Source of the DNA: Hysterium pulicare CBS 123377
Taxonomy: Eukaryota; Ascomycota; Dothideomycetes; Hysteriales; Hysteriaceae
Assembly: GCA_000467715.1 (NCBI GenBank)
Contig: AJFK01000613.1
Coordinates: 43,374 to 107,373, forward strand
Length of the DNA: 64,000 bases
Direction of reading: 5' to 3'
Shown here: positions 33,001 through 44,548 of the stretch, piece after piece
Numbering within the stretch: the first letter of the stretch is position 1
Layout of the letters: every line of letters starts with the position of its first letter
Program-made: the position numbers and the translations under genes
The notes under the pieces: model-generated
What the model saw: only the letters and a program-made list of their open reading frames with translations
What the model was told of the DNA's origin: nothing
Database searches by the model: none

Positions 33001-35469
33001 TCTAGCAGGAACCCAGAAGCCGATTGCTGGCCCTCTGTTGATCCTATAGGCGATTCTGGACTGCTGAGAACCAAGTTCGATCTCAAGGTTAAACCGCCAG
33101 AAGATAACGCCTCTACCCGCGTACAACCTTATGCCGGGTATATCGCGCACTTTCCCCAATCTCTCTCCATCCTTGCCATTGATCCGTGAGGATTTAGATT
33201 GAGCATTTCCGTTTCCACTGGGATATGGTGCGCTCCTGCTCTCTTCAAAAAGACCACTATCGTCCTCTGTTCTGGATAGATCGACCTCCTCCTCTAGATC
33301 TTCCACCGGTCTGACATACAAGGTTTTACCCGAGCGAGACACCTTGATTTGCCCTGCAAGAGGGTCGACGTATGCGGGATCGAGTTGCTGACCACTGTCT
33401 GCATCTAACTCAGCTGGCGGTGGAGGTAGCAAGTCCATTGGCTGCTTGAAGAGTCGTAGTATTGGGGGTTTTTGATAGGATGACTGAGCGTCAATTGTGA
33501 CGATCATGACACTACCTCGCCAAACTTCACGATCTCGGCCTATCTTACTCCTTTCCTTTCGCATCCCAGTGTATCGGAGAAGTGGGCCACATTTTAGATA
33601 TAGAGGAGGGTTGAAGGATGTCGGGCCGGAAGACTCATCGTTATATCCATCGTATGTGGTGCTTGGCTCTTGATACTGACCAGATCTTCTTCTGCGCTGC
33701 GAGGCACTCTGCTCCCACCACGCTTTATTCTCAGCGTCCGAAGAACCTCTTTCTGGAACATCCAGATCAAGATCATCGGCTAACAGAGTTGCGGTAGGCG
33801 CAGTTTTCCACTCATCCAATGGTGGTGCTGCTTCATATCTTCTATCTGAGTCGTGATGTCGATGAAATACACCTGAAAGGTGATGATGATGGGAATCTTC
33901 GGAATGATAGCCTGCAGGTTCGGTTGCCCCGAAGCCAACCTGGTCGCGAGCCATCTGACCAGCGGCAGTCTGAGGAGGAATTTCGTATTTCGGAACTCCT
34001 GCCGGATTACGAACTGCTTGAGCCGGTACAGGATCAGGCTGCTGATGCCTTTCAGCAACCTTCAACCCTTGCTTCTGCCCCATGCGGTCCTGTTCCATCT
34101 GTCTCTGAGCTGCAGCGATGCCTCTGCTATCTCTTGACCCTCTCCTACTGTCTCTCGTATTGCTAGAATCATTTGGCGTTGGCGGGAGTTCCTTTTGAAG
34201 TCTCTTGTTTTCGTGTCGGTTAATGGCTCCGCCTGTTGGCTGCCTGGGACCTTGAGAAGCTTCGTTTATCCCAAATAGCCCCAGTCCTGTAGGGGCTGCT
34301 GCTACTGCTGCATTCCGTTCAACTCGCTGGTCTCGCTGATCGGCACCCTCAACCGTAGGTACGCGTGGTCCAGCTCGATCACGAAAGCTGGGCCCCCTAG
34401 AGACGCCGACAGGCTCTTTTCCCTTCATACTTGGCATTTGATCCATTGCACCATCAAAGTAAGATGTTCTAGGCTTTTGACGTTGTGAGCCTGAAGCCAT
34501 TAGGCCCGAATCGTGTCGATAGTCTTTTGATTGGGACTGGTGACTTTGCTGAGCGCTTGCTGGCTGCGTCGGGTCCCAAGGTGGCGTTATGTCAACTACA
34601 GCATCATCCATGTCTTGGGACCGTGTGACCTCCCGAGAAGGCATGGATACATGACGTCTAGTACTATCTGCACGGTCTGGTGCGACACCTGTCCGTTCCG
34701 GCCCCGAGACGTTGCGTTGTTGCTGTTTCGCGGCTTCACGTGCTCGGCGAGCAGCTCTCTCCGCCTCGGCCTTTTCCTGTGCAGCTAACTCTGCTTCTAG
34801 AATCCTGGCCCGTCGTTCTTCTTTGCTAATATCATCTAGTTTCCCCTCCAGCTTTTGTAAGGGCGACCGATCTGGGACGCTTGGTCTTCTGGTTGTTGAG
34901 TCTCTGCGCGAGACGCCTTCAAAAGTTGGGTCTGTTGGCGACAAAGGCGATGCCAGTGTATCTGAGAGCTTATTGGGAGGTATATAGACACCAGGCTGCT
35001 GTCTACTTGGATTGACTTGGACAGTCGGCTGCTCTCGATTTCGCGTGGATGAAGATCGAGATACGCCCTGTGACCGAGACGAAGCTCCTCTGGATCCATA
35101 AGGGTCTTTATATGAAGTTGGCGGCCCACGAGGTACATCGGGGGCTGCAGGAAGGGCTGGTGGTACGGATGTTGTTGTGGTGGTTATGGTAGTGGTGGGA
35201 TTCACATAGTGTTGGCTCTGTCGGCGGCGGTGGGACGAAGATCTAGATACGCCATTTGCAGCAGGTACGGTAGGCGCAGGAGCAACCGGTCGGGCGGAGT
35301 TGCTGGATGTGTAACTTGGTATCACTGGCGATTCACTCTGCGCATAGGTGGGTTGTGGCTCCGGAGGTCTTCGGTAGGAGGCTTTTTTAGGGTTGTTTCC
35401 AGGAATTAATTGGGCTGGTACATCGGAGACACGAGTTGAGTAGGAATCGCTGCTCCTACGCGCATCCAT
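30071..35469 (-). CDS. Very long PhoD-like metallophosphatase
   Basis: Three exons, 35469-32623, 32569-32219 and 32167-30071, join in frame to 1764 residues. The first ~640 residues are disordered: Ser/Arg/Pro-rich, with a Lys/Glu/Ala coiled stretch (ERRARILEAELAAQEKAEAE). The PhoD-like domain follows, with IGGGDQIYND near residue 870, MVNIWDDHDIIDGFGSYP across the exon 1/2 junction, and ILGGDVHLAAVGQFYSNKK later. These supply the Asp, Asn and His ligands expected for a binuclear metal centre. The last ~500 residues are again low-complexity, ending KRKVRWKIWK. Fungal homologues of this architecture exist, but substrate and location are unknown to me. The second intron is 51 bases, in phase and stop-free, so a retained form would still be translated. 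Confidence 0.88.
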
Positions 35470-36392
35470 ATTGCTTGAAGATCATGTAGTATTTGCACGT
35501 TTCGAAGGATTGCTAAGGTGTAGGGCCGGGTGGTGTATGTGACATGCGACAGTTGCTGGTCGGGAGTATGTTCAAGACAATTCTTGCGCTAAGTAAACAA
35601 TTGAATTAAGATTTGATCGCAGAGTGTCATATTGTAACAGGAATGGCTACCTATGGAAACCCAAGCACGGCGCATATGACTTTGGTTCAGAAGCATTAGC
35701 CAGCGGAGGTGACAGCGGGACGGGTGCGTAGCGGGTATGATTTCTGGGGTGCAAGAAGAATCGAAAAGCACAAAATACGACGAGCGATCGGGAGTTAGTT
35801 GCAAAGCACGAGATAATATAGGTATGTACAGGGAAGGAGAGTGGAAACGAGGGCTGACAGGGTGGAAGTTAAGGATATGGGAGGCTTGATGTGCTGTAAA
35901 ATAGATGGCTGGTGATGGCTTGATATTCGGGTGCTCCATTCTGACTGAAGGGGACTAGCGCTCGGTCCCGTCAGGACAGAGCAGCCGCTATTGAGGCTTG
36001 TGCATGCAAGAGAAAGCCGAGCAACAAACGTTTCATTCTCAACACGCTTCAACTCTCAAACCAACTCCCTTCTTCCCCAGAACTTCCTTCACTTCACTCC
36101 CAGTACTCCCGCTTCTGCCACTGTAGCTGCTTTTCTCCGGCTCCAGCGGAACATTCCTTAACGCAATCGGTTCTGCCGTGCTCAGCACCTCCCGTCTTAC
36201 GACGACTGTCGACAAATCTTACTCCTACCCTCGGAATCCTCTGAACCTCACACTCACGATTCGCAACGGGTCCATGTCTTAATCCCAATCATCGAGTAGT
36301 CATACCTGCACAAACTCCTTAAAACCCCCTGAGTTCATGGGATCCATCTCCGCCACTCCTCCCTTGACTTCTACCTGAAGTCTCTCACCATC
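35470..36392. promoter_or_regulatory. Divergent promoter region, PhoD-like gene and KEX2
   Basis: 923 bases between two divergent start codons. The KEX2 side is pyrimidine-rich (CTCCGCCACTCCTCCC near 36350), typical for fungal leaders. No TATA box stands out and no convincing ORF is present. Confidence 0.4.
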
Positions 36393-38921
36393 ATGCGCGC
36401 CTCCATTCTTTGGACCTTGTTCGCAGCAGCACATTCGATCACCGCAAGTTTGCTACCTCCTAGAAATTATTCCACCCATGATTACTATGCCGTTCGCCTC
36501 TTACCTTCGACATCACCAGCGGAACTAGCTGCACATCTGGGGCTCACATACGAAGGGAAGCTTGGGGAGCTGAAGGACCACCATGTTTTTAAGGCGCCAA
36601 AACACGAACAGGATATGGTTGAAGGCGCAATACAGGATCTGAAGAGAAGAAGACGGAAACGGGAAGTTGGACTGGAGGCGCACCCTCTGGACAGCGTCCG
36701 GTTCAATCAGAAACAGAAAATAAAGCCGAGACATTGGAAACGAAGTGTTATACCGGAAATTGGAAGGGCAGGTCCTCCGGCCGGTGACGCTGTGTCATTA
36801 CAACGAGAGATCGCGAACGAACTTGGGATCAAGGACCCAATTTTTGAGGAACAGTGGCATCTCTTCAATACGAAAACCCCAGGCAATGATCTAAATGTCA
36901 CAGACGTATGGAAGCAAGGCATAACAGGCAAGAATGTCACTGCTTGTATCGTTGATGATGGCTTGGACATGGACAGCGAGGACTTGAAGGACAACTTCTT
37001 CGCGATGGGTTCACATGATTTCAACGATCATGTGGATTTGCCTAAACCACGACTCGCCGATGATAGGCATGGTACAAGATGCGCAGGTGAAGTTGCTGCA
37101 GGAAAAAACAATGCATGCGGCGTTGGTGTTGCCTACGACTCGAAAATATCTGGTGTGCGGATCCTTTCTGGCGACATTACCGACATGGACGAAGCCCTCG
37201 CGATTAACTACGAGCTTCAATTGAACGACATTTATTCTTGTTCTTGGGGCCCTCCGGATGATGGCAAGACGATGCAAGCCCCAGGCATCCTCATCGAGCA
37301 AGCCATGATTACCGCAGTTCAAAAAGGGCGTGGAGGGAAAGGTTCAATCTATGTCTTTGCAGCAGGCAATGGCGCGGCAGCCGATGACAATTGTAACTTC
37401 GATGGGTACACCAATAGCATCTACAGCATCACTGTCGGAGCTATTGACAAGACCAACTTGCACCCGTACTATTCCGAGGCCTGCTCAGCGCAGTTGGTTG
37501 TTACTTACAGCAGTGGAAGTGGCGATGCTATCCACACAACGGATGTTGGGGCCAATAAATGTACAAGCCAACATGGAGGTACATCCGCGGCTGGTCCAAT
37601 AGCTGTTGGCACATATGCGCTTGCTTTACAGGCTCGCCCCGAACTAACGTGGCGAGACATGCAATGGCTCACTGTCCTGACTGCAGTTCCCTTCGACCAA
37701 CCAAGCGATTGGACCAAAACCACCATTGGACGAACTTTCAGTCACCAATTCGGCTATGGAAAGCTTGATGCATATGCCCTCGTTGAAGCAGCGAAGAAGT
37801 GGGACCTAGTAAAACCTCAAGCCTGGTTCTGGTCCCCTTGGATGCATGTCAAGAAGGCAATTCCACAAGGTGACACTGGCCTGGCAAGTGTCTTTGAGGT
37901 CACCGAACAACATCTCAAAGCTGCAAACCTTGAACGGCTCGAGCATATTACTCTAACCATGAATATTGAGCACACCCGACGTGGTGACCTCAGCGTAGAG
38001 CTTATTAGCCCTGATGGTATTACCAGTCATCTTTCAACGCCTCGTCGAGACGATGAATTTTCTGGCGGCTACTACGATTGGACGTTCATGAGTGTAGCAC
38101 ATTGGGGAGAAAATGGCACCGGTAAATGGACCGTTATTGTCAAAGATACCAAGGTCAACCAGCACGTGGGCACATTCACGGACTGGAAACTCCGACTCTG
38201 GGGCGAGTGTATCGATGCATCCACCCAAAAGCTCCGTCCCATACCCACTGGACATGATGACGATGACCACGATGCTGTCACCACTGCACCGGCCCACACG
38301 ACTACCGTCAGCGTTCCATCCAGCGCGGCTACAATCAGCGTCAACCCATCTGATCACTTCGATCGCCCGGTAAACCAAAAACCAACCAACACGAACATGC
38401 CTAGCCCCTCATCTACCCGCGCCTTTGATGCCCCTACCACTGCAACCCCTACATCTTCCCCATCCGCAACAAGCTCCCCTGACAACTTCCTCCCCTCCCC
38501 CTTCCCCACCTTCAACGTCTCCAAACGGACTCAAATCTGGATCTATGGCTCGATTGCGCTAATCCTCATCTTCTGTGGCAGTCTCGCAGTCTACCTATAT
38601 CTCGCTCGTCGTAAGCGTCTCCAGAACAACGCGCGTGACAACTACGAGTTTGAGATACTGGACGATGCAGATGACGAGGATGGTGCTAGAACGGGAATGC
38701 TTAGTGGTGCAGCTCTCGGGAAGAAAGGAAGAAGGGCGAAGAGAGGCGGAGAGTTGTATGATGCATTTGCGGGTGAGTCGGATGAAGAGCTGTTCTCGGA
38801 TGACGAGGATGAGTATCGGGATGAAAAAGAAGATCATGAGGAGGGGTACAGTGAAAAGGATAGGCTGAATAGTGGCAGTGATGGAGAGGGAAGTGGGAGT
38901 GGGCATAGCGGGAGGCGGTAG
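36393..38921 (+). CDS. KEX2: Kexin, proprotein-processing serine endoprotease
   Basis: Late-Golgi Ca2+-dependent subtilisin-type protease cutting after Lys-Arg or Arg-Arg in secreted precursors. A single exon encodes 842 residues. There is an N-terminal signal peptide (MRASILWTLFAAAHSITA), a prodomain with dibasic sites (RRRRKR at 85-90, KR at 116-117) and a catalytic domain with Asp188 in IVDDGLDMD, His226 in DRHGTRC, Asn326 in AAGNG and Ser398 in HGGTSAAGP. A P domain follows (LEHITLTMNIEHTRRGDLSV; NGTGKWTVIVKD). A Ser/Thr/Pro-rich stalk leads to one membrane helix at about 713-736 (IWIYGSIALILIFCGSLAVY) and an acidic cytosolic tail. The tail has YEFEIL and DELFSDDED-type segments suitable for Golgi sorting. 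All key residues are present. Confidence 0.97.
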   Translation: MRASILWTLFAAAHSITASLLPPRNYSTHDYYAVRLLPSTSPAELAAHLGLTYEGKLGELKDHHVFKAPKHEQDMVEGAIQDLKRRRRKREVGLEAHPLDSVRFNQKQKIKPRHWKRSVIPEIGRAGPPAGDAVSLQREIANELGIKDPIFEEQWHLFNTKTPGNDLNVTDVWKQGITGKNVTACIVDDGLDMDSEDLKDNFFAMGSHDFNDHVDLPKPRLADDRHGTRCAGEVAAGKNNACGVGVAYDSKISGVRILSGDITDMDEALAINYELQLNDIYSCSWGPPDDGKTMQAPGILIEQAMITAVQKGRGGKGSIYVFAAGNGAAADDNCNFDGYTNSIYSITVGAIDKTNLHPYYSEACSAQLVVTYSSGSGDAIHTTDVGANKCTSQHGGTSAAGPIAVGTYALALQARPELTWRDMQWLTVLTAVPFDQPSDWTKTTIGRTFSHQFGYGKLDAYALVEAAKKWDLVKPQAWFWSPWMHVKKAIPQGDTGLASVFEVTEQHLKAANLERLEHITLTMNIEHTRRGDLSVELISPDGITSHLSTPRRDDEFSGGYYDWTFMSVAHWGENGTGKWTVIVKDTKVNQHVGTFTDWKLRLWGECIDASTQKLRPIPTGHDDDDHDAVTTAPAHTTTVSVPSSAATISVNPSDHFDRPVNQKPTNTNMPSPSSTRAFDAPTTATPTSSPSATSSPDNFLPSPFPTFNVSKRTQIWIYGSIALILIFCGSLAVYLYLARRKRLQNNARDNYEFEILDDADDEDGARTGMLSGAALGKKGRRAKRGGELYDAFAGESDEELFSDDEDEYRDEKEDHEEGYSEKDRLNSGSDGEGSGSGHSGRR

Positions 38922-39213
38922 GGAGTTTTGGGTTGATTGGTGGAGTGTTCTGCTACAGCATTGTATTCTTATCATCGGAAGGCGTTCAATAATGATTCCC
39001 TGGGTGTGTTTTGCACAACCTTCCTCCATCTGAAGAGAATGAGATGCGAACACGTGCCAGCGCTTCGTGCCGAGAGATCTGAGATCGCGCTAATTTCACC
39101 GCCTTGTGGCTTGACCTTAGCGCGGCAGAAATTCTGGAAACCAAAGATTTCGGCGTGGTTTGCGCAAGACAAAAGAGAGCCTCCAGCAGCATCTCTCACA
39201 ATCCTTACGCACA

Positions 39214-40425
39214 ATGTCGGACGGTACATCCCAACCTCTTCTTAAGTTTACCGGCCACAGAGCGCTCATTCACCGCCTCGTCCTCTCTACATTAACTGGA
39301 CGCCCGATACGCGTATCTCAAATTCGATCCTCTTCAACCACAAACCCAGGACTCACTCCTCACGAGGTCTCGTTTCTCCGCCTCCTCGAAGCAATCACAA
39401 ACGGCTCTACCATTGAATTTTCGTACACCGGCACAACCCTGGTCTATAGGCCTGGATTAATCACTGGCAGCGCCGAGGGCCTAGGAGCAAGTGGAGGGGT
39501 GCTCCGACATGAACTTCCAGTTGGATGTACTAGAGGCATAAGCTACTTCCTACTACCACTTTGTCTTCTTGCGCCGTTTTCGAAAGCACAAGTCAATGTG
39601 CTGTTCACAGGACCTGGTGTCATCACCTCTGCGACACCGACTGGAGACGTATCGGCGGACACAGTACGGACAGCGATATTACCCCTCTACGAACAATTTG
39701 GCATATCAAATAAAATAGAGCTACGGATTCTGAAGAGATCATCTGCGGGATCGGGAGGCAAAGGTGGAGGTGGAGAAGTACAATTAGTGTTCGGACACCA
39801 AGTACGACTACCAAAGACATTACATCTACTGAATCCAGGACGGGTGAAGAAAATAAGAGGCGTAGCATATGCCATTGGCGTAGCAGGAGCAAATAACGCT
39901 CGCATGATAGACATCGCCCGAGGAGTACTGAACCAGTTCGTGCCAGACACATACATCTTCTCAGATGTTTCGTCAGCACCTTTACTACCTGTTCAAGATA
40001 AATCGAATCCAGGCGCAAAGAAGAAAATCGGGATCGGATTTGGGATATCGCTAGTCGCAGAGTCATCTACCGGATGTCTTTATTCCGCAGATGCTGCTTC
40101 GCCGCCATCAGGAGGCCAGCCGCCAGAAGATATCGGCAAGCAATGCGCATATCAGCTTCTGGAGATCATATCGCAGGGTGGATGTGTGTCTTCCGTCGCG
40201 GCTCCTACCATGTTAACGCTCATGGCGATGGGCTCGGAGGATGTAGGAAGATTGCAAATGGGACGAAATGTGCTTGCCAGCGAGGAAATCATAGGACTCG
40301 GGCGGGATTTCAGGGCTTTCGGTGCAAGTGGCTGGGGTTTAAGAGATGCTGGTGGCAACAGAGAAGAAATTGTCGTGAGTGTTGTCGGAAGAGGTGTCGG
40401 CAATGTTGGCAGGAAAATAGCATAG
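39214..40425 (+). CDS. RCL1: RNA 3'-terminal phosphate cyclase-like protein Rcl1
   Basis: Nucleolar protein of the small-subunit processome, needed with Bms1 for pre-18S rRNA cleavage. A single exon gives 403 residues from ATG 39214 (context CGCACAATGTC). Landmarks: FTGHRALIHRLVLSTLTGRP, HEVSFLRLLEAITNG, RHELPVGCTRGISYFLLPLC, KIRGVAYAIGVAGANNARMI and a GCVSSVAAPTMLTLMAMGSE segment. The catalytic His of true RNA cyclases, expected near the C-terminal third, is not evident. This fits Rcl1 rather than RtcA. Length is slightly above the yeast protein because of a Gly-rich insertion (SSAGSGGKGGGGEV). It lies 292 bases behind KEX2 on the same strand. Confidence 0.95.
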   Translation: MSDGTSQPLLKFTGHRALIHRLVLSTLTGRPIRVSQIRSSSTTNPGLTPHEVSFLRLLEAITNGSTIEFSYTGTTLVYRPGLITGSAEGLGASGGVLRHELPVGCTRGISYFLLPLCLLAPFSKAQVNVLFTGPGVITSATPTGDVSADTVRTAILPLYEQFGISNKIELRILKRSSAGSGGKGGGGEVQLVFGHQVRLPKTLHLLNPGRVKKIRGVAYAIGVAGANNARMIDIARGVLNQFVPDTYIFSDVSSAPLLPVQDKSNPGAKKKIGIGFGISLVAESSTGCLYSADAASPPSGGQPPEDIGKQCAYQLLEIISQGGCVSSVAAPTMLTLMAMGSEDVGRLQMGRNVLASEEIIGLGRDFRAFGASGWGLRDAGGNREEIVVSVVGRGVGNVGRKIA

Positions 40426-40728
40426 TGCATGTCCTCAGAATAAGGTGAATTTCAAACGATTATGTGAATACAACCGGATCTATTGCTGACTAAAGATAAG
40501 GATAGTGCTGATTGGTCGCAGACATTCGGGTGGTGAATAAAGCTATGATGACGCACGGACTCCCACGACATCGCGTTTTATCACTCGCGTCCCACCACAA
40601 GCTCTAATTCACCTCCAGTGTTTTCCCTCGGTTCAACCGACATTTTTCTAATTCAACCTCGCAAATTCATGTAATTATATATTTTCACCGAATGGCCCCG
40701 GCACCGTCACCGTCACCTTCGCCGTACG

Positions 40729-42440
40729 ATGCGTAAATCAGACGCTCCACCGAAGCTTCTCAAACGAGTCGCCGGAAAACCTCATGCTTCGAGCGATGAC
40801 CATTATGAGACAGCGTTCCAGAGTACTAATCAGAGCTTCACGGATGTCAACGCAGACCCCGCATCCTCATCGTCTTCACCCCCACCTGTTCGAAAAGCAT
40901 CCCGACCCGCCTACCCCCGTAATCAACGGCAATCATTCAGGCCGCCAAAGCCTGGGTTTTTCAAACACAATGAGTCGATGAAAGAGCAAACAACAGATGA
41001 GGACATGAAGGTGACAAAGGGCTCGAGTTTTCGAGTTCCGGTTGGCAAAAGGCCTGCCGAGCCCGCTGGGGGCATGTTCGACGAGATGGCTTATGGCAAC
41101 AGACCAAAGAAGAGACTAAAGCCCCTGACTTCCACCAAAAATATTCATGCGCCACCCGCGAAGACTTATGGTTCTAAAAAGTTAGGGTCGAGCGCAATTG
41201 GTCAGTCGGTCGCTTGGAACTTACTTGAATCGCGGCTATGACAGTGGCTAATATTACGCCAGGATACGGGAAATCGAATCAAAGTTCAAAGTCTTTGACT
41301 ATCCCACCATCGTCTAATAATGCTTTCGACTCTGATTCGGATGTTGACTTGGTGCCACTTGATTCCTCAAACTCAACAGCTCTCACATCTGCGCCTAATA
41401 AGCAGAATTCTCGGATAGCATCCAGGAAAGGATTGGGCACCTTGGAAGATAGGAAGATAAACTCAACAACATCGATTCGAAGGAAGCACAATTTATTGTC
41501 TCAATTCCCATCTCAGTCAGACTCTCTCGTAGGGAGTGACTCGACACAGGAGAATACAGAGTCTGGGATTTTCGCAATACTCAAACGATGCGATGACGGT
41601 CCACTGTACTCTAAAAATAGTAGTTTTACTTCGTCTACGTCGAACCCTAGAGCGAAGACCAAAAGTTCAAATCTTGACCCCAACTCGCCGGGATCCAGCT
41701 CCCCATTAAGCTCAGCTCCGGCATCACCCCATCGCACTTTTCAACCTCTAGAAGACGACATTCCCGACGTCGAACCTTCGAGTCAAGATCCACAATGTCC
41801 GATTTGCCATGAAGCCGTCGAAGGAGAGCATCTTTACACTTTCATAGCCGATCATCCCCGCATGAACGTCCGGGCGCAAAGCAAGTTCTGCCGCGAACAT
41901 CAGAAAAGAAAGGCGGAAACGGAGTATAAAGGAAAGGGGTATCCCGAGATACGATGGCGAGAATTCGACAAACGCATAGCAGATTACTGGCCGCAACTAG
42001 AAGCTGTCCTGATGGGTAATGCCTCTTCACATTATAGAGACAGGCACGATGAAAAGGTCACCAAAGGCGAAGACCGGACGCTATTATCAACCATCACAAA
42101 AGAAGAATTTAGCTCTTCAACAACTGGGTATTATGGCTCGAGAGGTGCGCGAGTCATGATGGAAGCTATTACCAACAATTTCGCACCCCAGATCCGAGAA
42201 CTCGCGCCCAAGGATAAAGTTATCTCTTTCGGTGGGATTTCGAACTTTGTTCAGGCGGTGCTGGTACCGGAATTAGCCACGTTGCTGGTTATGGAGGATA
42301 TGGACGTTGACGAAGAGGAGGCGAGAGACATCATAGGAGAGAGTGGGGCTGTTGGTGATCTGGTACACGAGGAGGAAGATGATGCGAATCGGAAGCGGAA
42401 GGGCAATATGATTAGTGTCCATGGTTCTCAGGATATATAG
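40729..42440 (+). CDS. RTC4: RTC4-domain protein
   Basis: Exons 40729-41200 and 41263-42440 join in frame to 549 residues. The first ~320 residues are disordered, basic and Ser/Pro-rich. The RTC4 region starts with a Cys pair (QCPICHEAVEG) and continues QSKFCREHQKRKAETEYK, KGYPEIRWREFDKRI and GYYGSRGARVMMEAITNNFA, ending in an acidic tail. In yeast RTC4 is linked to telomere capping; molecular activity is unknown. The ATG at 40729 (MRKSDAPPKLLKRV) is preferred over 40692, whose frame stops after 14 codons. Oddly, the TAG at 42438-42440 is followed in frame by DDDLTEDEE and TGA, which looks like the former protein end. Confidence 0.85.
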
Positions 42441-42845
42441 GATGACGATCTTACAGAGGATGAGGAATGAAGACGTTCGTAAGTCTCGCCTCACCATATA
42501 CGAATAGTGGAATATTGTGGGTGGGATATTTGGTGTTGATCTGGCATTTTAGCGAAGCATTTTTGAAGCTATTCTACTCGAGCTGCCTGTTTGAGAACAG
42601 TGTGCGTCTCGTTGGGTCAATTGCACGACATAGAAGACTAAAATCAAAAGGATTACTATACTCCCTACCTGGAGCGTTTAGCTCATCATCCTATCCCGAT
42701 GTCTGTGACAGGTTTTAGATGCTTGCTACTGCTCCTCCAGCACCCAATTCTAGCCAATCAATCCTTCATGTCCTTCGTTCTCCAAGTTCTCGTTACCATC
42801 TGAGACCTTTTCCACAACGGGTCACTAGGTAGCTTCATTTCAGTA

Positions 42846-42904
42846 TCACATGCCTACAATCCCCGCAACTACTTCCAACTTCCCTGTCCACGACATACAT
42901 AAAA
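42846..42904 (+). promoter_or_regulatory. Array unit 1 promoter (TCACATG - CATAAAA)
   Basis: TCACATG at 42846-42852, CATAAAA at 42898-42904, then CTCTCGCCTCACTCAC. An ATG in good context (CACCAATG) follows near 42933 but opens only eight codons. The shared downstream box is at 43167-43181. Confidence 0.5.
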
Positions 42905-43166
42905 GCTCTCGCCTCACTCACACCAAACACCAATGTTCGCGAGAACATCTCTGGTTTGAATAACACCATGGATGGAGGCATATGATATGTTTCCAAACAT
43001 TACTTACGTCGCCACCCCCTATGTGGACTCTGGGTGCTGGTATTTGGATACGCAATTCCGGGCTTGGGGAATGCCAAAAGAGTGTTTGGAAAAATAACAT
43101 GGGAGGGAAACTTGGGTGATCTTGCTGGACTTCTTGAGGTTTATGCTCGTTGACATCTTAGCCGGT

Positions 43167-43181
43167 GAACTTCATCACCGG
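43167..43181 (+). repeat. Downstream shared box, copy in unit 1
   Basis: TGAACTTCATCACCG, identical over 15 bases to 46618-46632. It lies 269 bases after the unit-1 TATA box. One frame reads VNFITG. Variants with 12 of 15 matches occur at 44572-44586 and 47123-47137. Confidence 0.5.
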
Positions 43182-43628
43182 ACAGGAGTGGTGAGCTCCA
43201 GCAGCTTAGAAATCGAAGACCCGGTTTGGAAGCATGATTTGTATCCACCTTATCGACTACAAGAACAACACCCACATGCGGCGTAATCCCACATTTGTTT
43301 TGCGCGAGGTCGCCAGATGACCATAGTTATGGGTAGCTTGTACGGTTGTTCCCATCATTGGTCGAACAGAATGTGTTGTGGAGCCCCGGGAACGCCCACG
43401 GCACGTGCAACTCCTGTGTTGTTGATGGATCTGGTTTTTCGATCCAACACCGGAGGCGCAAACATAACACTGCTCGCCACCATCTGATGATCCAAGAGCT
43501 CATACATCAGGAGTTACATCACGTTGGGCAGAACCAATTGCTGGCATGCTAGAGAACCTCGAGTGTGTGGTTGGGAAGTGCAGGAGAAGAGGTGTCTTTA
43601 TATTCAACAAGGAGAGCAAGCAGCGGGC

Positions 43629-43685
43629 TTTGTCAGAAATGAGGTAAGCAGGAGTTGCGAGAAATACTTCTCCAAGGTATATAAA
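43629..43685 (+). promoter_or_regulatory. Array unit 2 promoter (TTTGTCAG - TATATAAA)
   Basis: TTTGTCAG at 43629-43636, then TATATAAA at 43678-43685 and a leader CTCCCTCTCACTTGC. The TCAC-type box between them is not recognisable. This is the only unit lacking it. Confidence 0.45.
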
Positions 43686-44188
43686 CTCCCTCTCACTTGC
43701 TTTCTCGGTCTTCTGTTCTGCACTGTCGTGGGCTTTGGGTTTTGATCCAGCCAGAAATATTCCGAAGTCGGATTAATGTTTGTCTTGGACTGTTTCTGGA
43801 TCATTTGAGAAAACAGTGGGACTCAATGTTCATTCTGATCCGTTCCATTCCTTCATGGATCACCAAATACATAGATCTCACAATATGGGTGTTTGTCGGA
43901 CTGGACTCTCAAACCAGCGACGCGACGACTCTGAATGTTCTTCCAGAATACGTTTACGAAACCCGAACATGGTCCAGTGTCCTGGTCGTTGGCTCAACAA
44001 GGTTGGGCATTTACCGGCTATGGAGCTAGGATCCACTTGATGAGTATCATCTGCTTTGGGAGATGATGCCTATCATCGCCATTGCTCTAGACTACTGTCT
44101 TGAGGACCGTGTCCTCTTGGACATAGCCCCGGCTGACTCCCCTTTTCTTTCTCTCCTCTTCCTCTTCTGGGAAGTGCCGTAATCAGTC

Positions 44189-44237
44189 TCACGTGTACTT
44201 TATACCCTCTCTTCCTCACCGCCTAGAGGTATATAAA
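44189..44237 (+). promoter_or_regulatory. Array unit 3 promoter (TCACGTG - TATATAAA)
   Basis: TCACGTG at 44189-44195, TATATAAA at 44230-44237, then a strongly CT-rich leader (CCTCTTGTTCCTCTTG). The ATG at 44315 in the context CAAACAATG opens a 77-codon ORF. Downstream-box variant at 44572-44586. Confidence 0.55.
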
Positions 44238-44314
44238 CCCTCTTGTTCCTCTTGTTCCTCTCGCTGCTTTTCTTCCCCTCACAACTTGGCCTATGATCAA
44301 GCCTTTTCCAAACA

Positions 44315-44548
44315 ATGTCCGCCTTGGACTTGCCGTGGGTTATATCGGAGTGGCGAAATAGCGCATGTGTGCGCAGAGAGTCATGTCTAGAAGCTCTCCA
44401 AATACGGCCGACGACAGTCATCAGTTCGGTGTGGTGGACTGGGCCTGGGGCTTGGGACTTGGGTAGAAACAAGCATCTCTCTGAGACATATGGTTCGTGG
44501 ACTGGGGTATCGTTGAGCTTTGGCAGAACGCGGAATATAGGTATGTAA
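44315..44548 (+). CDS. Candidate small protein of array unit 3
   Basis: 77 residues starting MSALDLPWVISEWRNSACV. The ATG lies 85 bases after a TATATAAA box and has the fungal start context CAAACAATG, so promoter, leader and start are in good order. The ORF ends right at GGTATGTAA, which is also a possible splice donor, so a longer spliced product is conceivable. Trp- and Arg-rich, no signal peptide or membrane helix, unrecognised. It is the best-preserved ORF in the array, but may still be a remnant. Confidence 0.3.
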   Translation: MSALDLPWVISEWRNSACVRRESCLEALQIRPTTVISSVWWTGPGAWDLGRNKHLSETYGSWTGVSLSFGRTRNIGM

